From NCBI RefSeq assembly GCF_963422355.1, contig NC_085097.1, positions 2,146,001 to 2,210,000 on the forward strand: 64,000 nucleotides of DNA, given 5' to 3'. The position numbers were made by a program, and so were the translations under genes. The notes beneath the pieces are model-generated. The model was given only the letters and a program-made list of their open reading frames with translations. It was not told the DNA's origin and searched no databases. This document shows, in pieces, positions 54,101 through 63,330 of this stretch (its first letter is position 1; each line of letters opens with the position of its first letter). The stretch is from Corticium candelabrum. Its lineage: Eukaryota; Porifera; Homoscleromorpha; Homosclerophorida; Plakinidae.

Positions 54101-54244
54101 GTGGGACACTGAGCTAGACAGCTAAATGACTTAGTTTACAATTTTGAAGTTGTGTGAAACGTTTATGCTATTATCATATTCACTACAGATATCAAGCTCG
54201 TAAGATTTGGAAACCCCTCTGGAAACCCTTGAGCTACGCCCCTG
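51126..54244 (+). mobile_element. apparently intact hAT transposon
   Basis: The left tip CAGTAGCGTAGCTCAAG and the complemented right tip CAGGGGCGTAGCTCAAG match at 15 of 17 positions, followed on both sides by ggtttccag-type sequence. The 5-mer ACAAA lies directly outside each end (51,121-51,125 and 54,245-54,249), a possible 5-bp target duplication; the next three bases do not match, so an 8-bp TSD is not supported. Length is 3,119 bp with a single 904-codon ORF and no damage. CAG-GGCGTAGC tips are common among hAT elements. Potentially autonomous. Confidence 0.85.
51411..54125 (+). CDS. hAT transposase (TTF zinc finger, DUF4371, hAT dimerisation)
   Basis: ATG 51,411 to TAA gives 904 residues without interruption. 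Residues 1-150 are Ser/acidic-rich linker with a basic N-terminus (KRRSK, RKRSR). Residues about 160-235 form a TTF-type zinc finger (RYFQLQWLEKYNWLVYSPSQ, then GGYCLPCALF, and a later Cys/His pair in KHDQQECHKVC). The RNase H-like core has Asp376 (CADESADASNQEQ), Asp444 (GQGYDGAGNMAG), HCSAHCLNL (471-479) and Glu816 in SCECERSISALNRVKTSLR, which also belongs to the C-terminal hAT dimerisation region (about 800-860). All three presumed catalytic acids are present. It would cut and paste the 51,126-54,244 element in the nucleus. The family includes ZMYM-like and 52-kDa-repressor-like host genes, but TIRs around it argue for a live transposon rather than a domesticated gene. Confidence 0.92.
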   Translation: MKRRSKDQLTISALFEAARKRSRGGDPTQESVDSERASSHSINLELNPMTSEAYETADLSIEVTGSGGSGDHVSDRVEVLAFVNGDERDPAEACRAISECTAVGGCTVINSVSYDVVGNDVGELVDPNKLQDDTKLSLLLGHFVPDSHFPFPPRQEKKSGRDTKRYFQLQWLEKYNWLVYSPSQNGGYCLPCALFSTDQSTGQLCKQAMVKFTKASETLRKHDQQECHKVCCTRASHFIATRRHGQANILQLVVDQGSKQKQENIAKLCALIKTVEFCGRQNISLRGHREKGFTWDPNEQLACNPGNFLALLRFRVDAGDEHLLRDFHMSQSARGLRASYLSPTIQNELIECCGKVIQEDILRDVRKAPFFSVCADESADASNQEQLPLVLRFVDESGLIREELAEFLCCSDGTTGLALANLLLTTMTEMGLQPKEKLRGQGYDGAGNMAGPLQGCASRVTAECPKALYLHCSAHCLNLCIIRLSKLPFIQSMWSSLLDVNIFFKYSPKRAHAMAEIVHEWRQGEGGDSKKKLVDLCKTRWVARHEALVVFAELYPAVLTTLETISRNRGGTVTWNATSSSSATSLHNNLTQFRFLATFVITSKLMAAIQSLTSSLQEKATDVAKAYKHVARVISVLQDMRDNINDRHGEWWTDVQALCLKTGVQESLPRYCSRQTYRGNIPAQTPVDYYRLNVSIPLLDDIISQMNIRFGNLQQLAMKGMSFMPTILLRDASAKADILEFGKAYQSDFPTASPNLDALSAEIDLWIAILKSLPISEHPATVAEALRLAMGNPLIPTVSRLLRLVCTWPVTSCECERSISALNRVKTSLRASMSQIRFNGLVMLHVHYNRKLSHLDVIRLFSARNPRKIILPNFGEPYSDSELANTFVLDTDSPEDTWDTELDS

Positions 54245-54431
54245 ACAAAGGTATAGCCAATACGGCATATGCAGACTTTGGAGGCAATAGATCATCTACA
54301 AGCTGTCTGTGATCACATTGTCAGACTGAGAGATTTATACTAAGAAGTAGAAGTCCTAACCCTACGATTCCAAATTTACAAAGTGATAATTGTCTTTTAT
54401 GTATAATATTTAAATGCTATTATTGTGGTAG

Positions 54432-54922
54432 GGTAACATTTTCAACTATGATTTTTTGTTGATCCCCATTCACTGGAATATCAGAAAACACTGGTGCTGC
54501 AGTGTAAGTTGTGCAACATTATGCTTGCAACTATCTCACAATGAAAAGTTGTTTCAGGTGATTGACATGAAAAAACCAATAAAATATTATGAACCTCTAA
54601 TGGTAAGATCCCCAGGAGTTTTCGAGAAGATCAGGTTAATTTAAAGAAACAGTCCTATTGTTGTAACATGAAGTATTAATACCCGTATTCTTCACAGGGA
54701 TTGGTTGACGTATGAAGCCAATGAATTGAAGACAAGCTTTTTAGAAGATGACTGGAAAGATGTTGTTGTGACATACAAGTATCCTTATATTATGTGTCAA
54801 TATTGTGTTGCATTAAAATAATACTGTGGCTTGTTCAGGATGCTGCACGGCAGCTAGACTCTTCAAGTTGTGGTGTATACCTTGTTGGTATCTCACTTAT
54901 CAGTCTGTGGGTGCAAGGCTAA
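54432..54922 (+). CDS. Ulp1-like (C48) SUMO/ubiquitin-like protease domain, four small exons, possibly broken
   Basis: Exon 54,432-54,503 reads FNYDFLLIPIHWNIRKHWCC (catalytic His in KHW). After a 54-bp intron (GTAAGT...TTTCAG), 54,558-54,634 reads VIDMKKPIKYYEPLM, the strand carrying the acidic residue. After a 63-bp intron (GTTAAT...TTCACAG), 54,698-54,778 reads DWLTYEANELKTSFLEDDWK. After a 60-bp intron (GTATCC...TTGTTCAG), 54,839-54,922 reads DAARQLDSSSCGVYLVGISL, with the oxyanion Gln and catalytic Cys. The first two junctions join in frame. The last does not: the GT at 54,779 leaves phase 2 while the coding frame needs phase 0, so either another donor is used or one base was lost. N-terminal exons are not visible and may lie upstream of the inserted hAT. 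Confidence 0.65.
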
Positions 54923-55885
54923 TTAAAAAGGACCCTATTTCTTATAGTATATGAGAAACGTTGCAGTAGGAAGTTCCGTCATTAAATCTATCAGCGAGGT
55001 TAACTAAAGATAATGGATTGTATTTTAAGATTGCTGTTCATGACCATTGTAATTTAGAATAACATTATTGAAATCCGATCTTGGTTTGCCCGCAGACTTC
55101 TGAAACATGCAAAAATTACATCTCCAGCAAAGAAAAAGTAGCAGCTAGTACTATAATAGTTAAGCCTAAAAAAGTTTATATGTTGTACTAAAATGATACT
55201 CTTATTTTGCATGTACACCCACTTCAAGCACGTAGAAAGAAATTCTGACAGTCTACAATTGTCATCAACTAAAAAGGTAGTGGATCTTACAGACACTGCT
55301 AATGTATGATATCAAATGTTACATGAGCTAGTATAATGTACAGTTTTGTGTAAAAAGGTTTAGCAATGCAAAACAATAAAAAAAACAATCAATGTCATTG
55401 ACTATACAGGAATTCCAACAGCTGCTACCAAAGTTAAAGGAAAGAAAATAATGTCTTTCTTCAGAAAAGACAATGCATGGTACAATATATGCTGTATCTA
55501 CAGGATACAATTTGTGATATCTACCTCGGAAAAGTTTTGTCTGAAAGACATGACCTATTCGTCAAGGAAAAACAGCCTCGTGAGCGGACTAACATGATGT
55601 GGCTGCCAGAGAGATGGTCAGAGTGTGAAGACGATGTAATCATGGCGAACTACTGTATATAAACCTTCTAACAGTGTATATTGCATGCACAGCAGAGTGG
55701 TGTATGCTTTGAGATCTACAAATTGTTAGACTCTGTAATGAGACAAGAAGCCTCACTAACAAGAATGTCCTATGTCATGTCTGCCTCATTTCCAGAGGTA
55801 AAAAGTTGACACCTACTGAAGAAGCAAGTTCTGCTGCAGAGCAAACAGCTAGTGACTTTGGTAAGGACAGAAATGACTGAAAACT
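54923..55885. other. no gene supported
   Basis: AT-rich DNA with short ORFs only. A GAGGTAAAAA-type sequence at about 55,795 and a LTPTEEASSAAEQTASDFGK reading at 55,808-55,870 could be a small exon, but there is no second line of evidence. Confidence 0.3.
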
Positions 55886-57345
55886 TTATATCATTCTGCT
55901 GTACTATTTTGAGTAAGTGCATGTGGGGTTGAATGCTGTCACAATTTTAGATGCTTTGCTTGTTTCACTGTGTCTATTTTACGAATCCGACTCCTGCATG
56001 GCTTTGCCATTGTATCTTCGAATTTCCGTAAAGGCTGCATTGGATTAGCGAAGTCGAGAGAGTGTGAACGAAATGTGGACTGGAAGTTAGTATTGTCGGG
56101 GTGAGAAGATAATTCAAATTATTTCAGTGGTTTGCATTTACACCCATCATCAGTTAGACTGTTGAGGTAACGCTCTAGCCTGTTGTGACAGTTGCAGTCG
56201 CGTTAGTAGATCAGATATTGCAAACATGTCGAAACAGAGCACAAAGTTAGGTTGTATTGTCAAGAGATATTATATTCTGTTGTGTTGGTTGCACGGAACG
56301 ACTACGCCCAAAAGGGTGTGTCGTAATGCCTCTTTGGACGTTAAAGATGGTGCATTAGCAAGCAGAGTTACCTTACATATTTAATCCCGTTTTGTCACCA
56401 CAACATCAGATGGTTGAGTATACAATTGCAAATTTGAATGTTAAATTTATAAATTGTTAGAACCTGTCATTTCTCATGCGGCTACAATTCAATTTCGAGT
56501 ACTTCTTGTCATATAAGTGCACATTTATTTTAGATATGCCAGTGCTTCATCAAGTTCTAGCTAAAGAGAACCTGAACAAGCGATCCTAGCCGTGCAATGC
56601 ATTTGTAGTATAAGAATTAGAGGTGTGGTACAAAACACTAAGTAGTCTGTAAAGCAGTCATCTGTTATTAATAAATCAATAATAGCATCGGATCTATAGC
56701 ATGTGGGTAGTGAAAGCACCAACGGCGTGGTTCGTCGCTCTCTATTTCGCGCTCACGTTTCTGACCCGCAAAAAATTTCTCAGCGGTGGTTGTGTACAAT
56801 AAGATGTAGTATACCGTTCGGTTATAAGCCCTGTGGTTCTCACACGGTCACCAGATCGTATTTAATAAACTCAACATTTGATTAGATGAATACTCAATAG
56901 AAAAATATGCGAGTGAAGCATTCAAGTTTTGAAATCACATTTTAAGAAATTTAACAGTAGAATGTACTGCATTGTCATATCTATTTACTTCACCTCACTT
57001 AACTTTAATTAATTCAGCACAAACGGCATCAGCGTGCATTCATGTAAACTTTGATAGTCCCCAAACTATTAGACATAAAGATCTTTATCCCACCGGAATG
57101 CAGTGGGACAATGTGAGCAGCAGAACAACGAGATCAAAAGACAGTTTCCTCGATCTTTACACGCCGGAAATATGATGGCGGGATAGGGTCTGACTACGAC
57201 ATCCTATAGTACACATATGGTCTCAGTTGTTTCAAAACAGGAAGCAATTAATACTTAACCTCTATTCAAAATCAAAGTCTCCATATCTTCCTTAGTAACT
57301 ACTATCACAAATATACAGTCACAGAAGCAAATATTTAAATAAAAG
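55886..57345 (+). repeat. repeat family R2, copy b
   Basis: Direct-orientation counterpart of 42,064-43,540, about 13.8 kb downstream. It diverges by scattered substitutions and small indels over the whole length; for example, ccaaaagggt is inserted at about 56,308. It lacks the 35-bp duplication of copy a. Confidence 0.8.
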
Positions 57346-58252
57346 CCATTCATCTGGTGTGATATGAACAACTCCATCATTGACCAGACGAACCTGACCC
57401 ACCTGCAATCGCATCATCTTGCAGATCTATTCTTACTAAAAATCTGTTTGAATTGCTAAATTTGCCAAAAGCGTTTGAGCTTTGTCTGGAAACTCATCTT
57501 TAGGAGTGTTCAGCAACTTTAATTATCTTTTTAGCTTTATTCACAATCAGCTTTGATTAGAGATCTTGGTCACCCGGCGCTAGACGTATGGTTGCTATGC
57601 AAACTGCGAAATCTCAGCCGCTAACATGTATGTTTTAATAGTTTAGTGCATGTATGTGTCTATGAATGCCTTTGTAGATATTACAAATAATTATTACCTA
57701 ATTATTTCTTGTGGATAGCGGGGTAGGGCACGTGCCTTACCAGAATTCCTCGTGGCTGCGTCAGACTCAGTGCTCTTTGTCTGAAATCAAAGCATGTAAC
57801 TTGTCGTAGAATGTGATGATTTAGTCAAGTAGCAAGCTTCTTGTCTTCCAGATTCTAGACTCACAACCAGTATGTGTAACTCACGTGACTATGCGAGCTC
57901 TCTACCCATGGGCGTGAGATCACGCGAGACTAAATTTTAAATCGCACTTGTCTTGTGAGGTTTCTCTGACAGCGTTTGGTGTATGTTAACTTGAGACAAG
58001 GTAATGTCTGCTCGAGCTCTAGGTCTCACTTGAATTTCGAACGTTTCCATTTCGTAGCTACGTGTGCGATCACTAACATGTCATCCGAGACAAAGACCGA
58101 CTGGCAACGATACGTAACACCCAAAATTCAATAAAAGGTCAGGCCCGCTGTTTTCTGTACGGCAATAACACTGCTCTCTCGCGCAACAGACTGATCGAGA
58201 AAGTACAACGATCCCTCACAGCAAACAGAATTACACTGCAAATGTTTTACCC
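57346..58252. other. no gene recognised
   Basis: No ORF or repeat of note on either strand. It ends at the left boundary of the 164-bp MITE. Confidence 0.4.
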
Positions 58253-58416
58253 AGCGCCGGATCCAGGAATTTTCGAAAGAGGTGGTTTACCGTTAGCAGT
58301 TATTTATAGCATTACTAATTTTCTCTTTTCTAATGAAATTATATAGAATTATTAAACCACGTCTATTGAAAAAGAGGGGGTTTCAACCCCCTGAAACCCC
58401 TTTGGATCTGGCCCTG
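58253..58416. mobile_element. 164-bp hAT-like MITE
   Basis: The left tip CAGCGCCGGATCCAGG and the complemented right tip CAGGGCCAGATCCAAAGG form an imperfect TIR. TTTACC flanks both sides (58,247-58,252 and 58,417-58,422). The interior has a ggggtttcaaccccctgaaa palindrome. No coding. A 6-bp duplication and CAG-start tips suggest a hAT-derived MITE. Confidence 0.7.
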
Positions 58417-60750
58417 TTTACCTGTCACAACTTTCGGATTGGCGCAGTAACCATGGCGATTTAATAACAACTAGACGATTCTTCAGATGGAAAAGTTCTG
58501 CTATCGAGTACATAAGACTCCCGACAGCAGTTTAGGAAATTCTTCAGTCTATCGTGAAAGACCTTGCGTAATTCAACTCGAGCTAACAAAATTTATTTTT
58601 ACAATTTAAGTAAAGCGGCAGCAGTTCCTTGCAGTTCAAATTAAATATATAAAGTATGTATACGTTCATCATTACGGAGAGCTTGAGCAACAGTACAAAG
58701 TAGGCAGGAAAAAGAGAATCAGTCGTTTTAGTACCGTGCCTGGGTTAGACATTTTTCAAAAATTAAAATATCAGGGTGAACCGGGGTCGTTGACAGTCTC
58801 CCGCGGAACGATACGGTTCACGCATGAGAATTCTGAGGTTCCGATCTCATGCGTGAGATCTCCTTCAGGCAGGTCAGGCAAAGTTGTCTCATGACGAAAA
58901 AATGACGGCAGAATGTCTAACGAAGGCAAGAAGTCACATCCTATCTATCATCTTTCTTCCTTTTGTGAACAAGATAGATGTGATAAAAGGCAATTACAAA
59001 GTTATATTCGCCTAGTCTTGACCATAAAGACAAAGAAATTTTGCGTCAAAGCTAATCGACAATTAGTAATCCAGGCAATACGTGACATTGGCCACAACTT
59101 AGTGAACATGTTTGTGGATCAAAATGATTGCGTTTGTATGAACTCTTTTTTGTTTTGTTTTACACATTATTGGCGTTATCATGTATGGAAAGAACTCCAA
59201 TAAAACTATTACATATACACGTTCTGTTACTGTTCTACCACGTGTCCTTTTCTTGACTTGCCTTGCACATTGTCAGTAAATCGAATGTGTAATATGTACG
59301 AATTTGTGTGGGTGCAGTAGCCTCTAACCCAAACAGTAACTCATGCGAAAGTACGCGTAGATTTAAGTCAGCTCTATCGCTTTGATTTCAAAGCAAACTT
59401 AGCTCTTATCTGTTTATCCATCACAAAAATGGCAGTCAAAAATTAAAAATAACCGCATAGCCAGATATACAAGCATTGCACTGAGATAGCAATACTCGTA
59501 TACAGTTGACACTAACAAACTACCTTTTAGTACATTGACTAGACCATCTGATATCTCATAGAATTTAATTCGAGAATAAAATTAAAAACCTAGATTTAAG
59601 AGACTGGAATGATTTGAAATCAAACTACGAAAATGATTTATATCACCTTGTTACCGTTTTGTAAAATAATACTAAAACACTTGTGTTGAGGTCATGTAGA
59701 ATACTCGTTCTTTTCAAAATTAGCACTTTGCGGTACGCAGATTGTTGAGCCTAATCAGACACGTGACTCGTCAACTCTTGCCGCGTTGTCGCGCGTATTT
59801 ACTGCTCGATCCTTAACAGGCACTTTCGCTACAGGTATGTCTACGCTATTGCAAGAGAGTTAGTACTGCATCTATGTGATCCTTGATGAAATCTTTGTTT
59901 GTCACAGTGCTTATCTGCTCTGCACACTAATAATAGATTTAATACCAGAATTTACTTAATAGGCCAAGGATGCCATTACCATGGTGATGGTGCCAATTGT
60001 AGAAACAGGTTTCCAAATTGTAGCACAAGGCCTGGAGTTGGAATTTTACCACATGGCATACATGACTAACTTAGTCTAAAAGACGCAGAAAATCTATCAC
60101 TGTACAGATAATCATTGATTTAATGACACCATATATCGCAGTTTGCTCTACTCAGCCAATTTTCGAGTTTGCCTTGGGCAATTTGGTGATATTACTATTA
60201 ATATTAATTAAGTGGCACAAGAGAACGCTTTGGGGTCACAATCTTGGCATCAACATAGGACCGGCAACACTAATAAATAACCTGGAAGACTACCTCTATA
60301 CATCGCAATTTGGATCTTTTTGTAGAAGGTTATTTGCATGTCTCTCGTATACGCGTAATGGACACTAGATAATCATGTGCTCTGCTGTTATTGCAGATAA
60401 TTTGTTTGCATAAGAAATGTATGGCAAACAGGCAGGATTACATGAAGTTGTTGATCCGGACAGTCTGTTGCCACAGAACAGTTTTTCATTACCCTAAAAT
60501 ACATAGAATCAATCCATGATCCATTTCAAAAAAAAATTAAAACGCACACAATGAAGATACCTATTTCTCTAGTGGGTGCACAGTTTGCTGGACATAAAAC
60601 TGGAATGACTTGTTCTGAACACTCATTCTGAACACTGTAATTACAATCTGTTTTTCTCTTTATATCAAGGAATATTAACATAAACAGTTTCCTCAACTCA
60701 AAAATCTTGTATCCTTGTTTAGATGGCATTAGTTGTATTTGTTTTCAAAC
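58417..60750. other. no gene supported
   Basis: ORFs at 58,913-59,203 (96 codons) and 60,123-60,368 (81 codons, with a hydrophobic segment FALGNLVILLLILIKW) lack recognisable domains and are probably chance. Otherwise AT-rich spacer. Confidence 0.35.
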
Positions 60751-60756
60751 TTATTG

Positions 60757-63330
60757 TCAGATTGTGGTTTCTCCTTGCTCTCTGGTGGATTTGTTTGGGA
60801 TAGTGTTTCTGTTGAATATGTTGGTTGTAGTTTTGGCTTTCATGAACAAACTTGGACGTCCTGCTGATGCTGGACGGGTAGAAAAGGACTTGAAGTGTCG
60901 TCTAGCTACAGCAGTAGGTTGCATTCGAATCTTTTTCTTTTGCTTTCTGACTCCCACCTCTTTACCAAGAATGTGTAGAGCAGAACGCAGTCGGTGCTGT
61001 GTACCAGGTGAGTGGATTCCTTTGCCTTGTAGTTTCCAATAATTGGAACAAAATTTTTCTACTGCAGCTATGAAGTTGTCTGTGACATGACTTTCATGCA
61101 GTCCGTTCTTGATATCTTTAGTGACCTGTAGTACTCTTTCAATGATGTCCCTTGACTTTTCATAGCTTTCTCTGTTAATTGGTTGTGCTTGATCTCTTTG
61201 AAATGTACTGCTAAAATCAATGTTGTCGTCAGCTGCAGTTGCCACTTCAGTTGTTTCTCTGGAACAAGGAGCAATTTTTTCAAAGGAACGTTTGATATCT
61301 TCATCAGACCAATTCATACTGATGGAAAGAGAGTGTACATGTTCTTCTTCTGCTTTTTGGTGAACACTACTGTAAAAGGAAATGGGTTGGCAGTGTTGTC
61401 GTAACGCCACTGCTGCAAAAAGCTGACGGCCTTGAGGCGAATACATTAGGATAGTATTGACACTGCTTTTGCGATACTTCATTGCTGCTGCAAATTGGTG
61501 TTTGCAAAGTTGACTTTGCATTCCGATGGGACAGGTGCACTAACCCAGTTGTAAGTCTACTACCACATTGTATTCTTATCTGACTAACTCACAACAGTGT
61601 AAACGTCTGGGTTATCTATTGCGACAGTGTCGTCAGATGGAATGGTGTACGCTTTACTCCTGTCACAGTAAATCTTGTAGAGACAAAATGATCTAATCTG
61701 TTTGTGGCAACAGATAATAAACGTCGCTGGTAATACAGTTTGCGAGTCTGTGTGAGAAGATTGAACATTTGTACCACATTGCAAGCTTTATTCATTTGAA
61801 AAAGGATGTCTTTTATGATGCGTATGGTAGCCTCTGAATAATGTTTAGTATAGTTGCCTCATGTGGGAAATTTTTCGGAAACACACAGCCCATTCTTTCC
61901 TCTGTTGCCAGTAATTACCTAGTCTCTTTTTGAATGTCTGAAAAGGGCTTTTGTCTACTTCACGTTTGATTTCAGTCAATGCTTGCTCACTTGGGGCATA
62001 AACAAATTATTTTGTTAGTGCCATTCAGGTAATTCTGTCTGTACCACAGATACCAGAATTCGAGCTCCAAAGCCATCTTCATATCCTTTGTAAATAATAA
62101 AAGACACAGAGGTGTAATTCTGCTTGAGGCCATGCACCCTTTAGAGCAATCCGTTTGCTTGCACAGTCATCTGTCAATAATGTTAGTGGTCCAAGATGTG
62201 GGCCTCTTCCAAAACATGCGCACTTGGGCAGTATGTGGCACAGTGCTGTAAACCCTGCTGACAAGGTAACAGCGTCTTCACTGAATGTCATAACTGCAGC
62301 AAGTGGTAGAGCTCCTACTGATGTGCCGCAGCTAAGTGTGAACACAGCTGTGTTCAAGTTATCAAGACTGGCTGTTGAGTCACAAAAGACTAGCTTTGCA
62401 CTCTGTGTGACCATTTTATGGACTCTGGCCAGGAGAGGAGTGACTAGAGCTAAGAGTAAGGGCATGGCATCAATCTTTCTGGGTTTTGGTTTAGATTCAT
62501 CCAGCTTCATTGCAGCTGCTGCTTCATAAGGTTGAAGAAATACTTGCCCACCCTCTTTTTCATGTTCCTTGTTGTATCGTTGTACTTCCTCGAGCAGTTG
62601 CTCAAACATAACCTCTCCATTTTCTGGTCCAATGTTGTCTGATCGCCATTTTTAAAGAGGCGTTGAATGTCTCGTACATTTGGGGTTATGGCTCTGTCTG
62701 CAAGAGTGCTTTCAGCTACTCATGGATCACTTTTCAGTTGGAGCTGGGTCAAGTATTCATGTTTTGCAGAGGCAGCAGAGAACTGCCAGACTCAAAAGAG
62801 ACTAATTTTCACTGTTTTCACAGCTTCTGTGACTGGCCTAAAGCTGAGCGCATGGCCCCTGTGGATTGGGTGGTATATGATTGTTAAGGCAAGATATTCA
62901 GGGTGGTCTGAGATTCTAGATGCCTCAGGTGGGTATACCCTAACTATTAAAGTGCTAGGACACATTGACTTTTGTCTTGTGTGGAACAATGTATGGTGGT
63001 TTTCTTTAGTTTACACTTCCTTTCTATGGACATTTGTGACAGAGTTTCTGTTTCCTGTAATGATGACAATGACAAAAAGTTTTAAAAAAAGGAGCCGCCA
63101 TTTTTTTGCTTTGAAACCTGTAGTGATTCGATGGGTGGTTTTTGAAACCTCTTCAAAATGTGTAATCCACTGGACAGCTGCAGTTTCACAATTGGCACTT
63201 GTCTATGCTTTTAGAGTAAAGTTGCTTGTTTCAGCTCCTAGGAAACTTTCCAATTCATTCTGACAATATGAGTCAACAAAATAGTTGTACCGCTGAGGGA
63301 GCAAGAGTATAATATTAGTAGGGAGGCCTG
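60757..63330 (-). pseudogene. MULE transposase with SWIM finger, second family
   Basis: Minus-strand blocks in order: IHRGHALSFRPVTEAVKTVK (62.9 kb), TLADRAITPNVRDIQRLFKN (62.68 kb), then 62,609-62,079 with LVFCDSTASLDNLNTAVFTL (first Asp) and GPLTLLTDDCASKRIALKG (second Asp). Shifted frames give YSEATIRIIKDILFQMNKAC and YYQRRLLSVATNRLDHFVST (61.85-61.70 kb). After a frameshift, 61,690-61,593 ends NPDVYTV; a 53-bp intron (61,592-61,540, GTGAGT...GGTTAG) joins to CTCPIGMQSQLCKHQF, a C-x-C-x8-C-x-H SWIM zinc finger. The 3' exon is open to 60,757 and ends in basic, Lys-rich sequence. Several frameshifts in the catalytic part mean it is a decayed copy. It differs from the 27.7-31.2 kb MULE, so two families are present. 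Confidence 0.7.

Noticed and set aside
42064..57345. R2 copies as LTRs of one giant retroelement
   Set aside because: The interval holds unrelated elements on both strands, the copies have no TG...CA ends, and no pol in the right place and orientation was found.
62667..63263. 198-codon plus-strand ORF at the end of the window
   Set aside because: The opposite strand carries MULE blocks (HALSFRPVTEAV, ADRAITPNVRD); the plus ORF has no recognisable domain.
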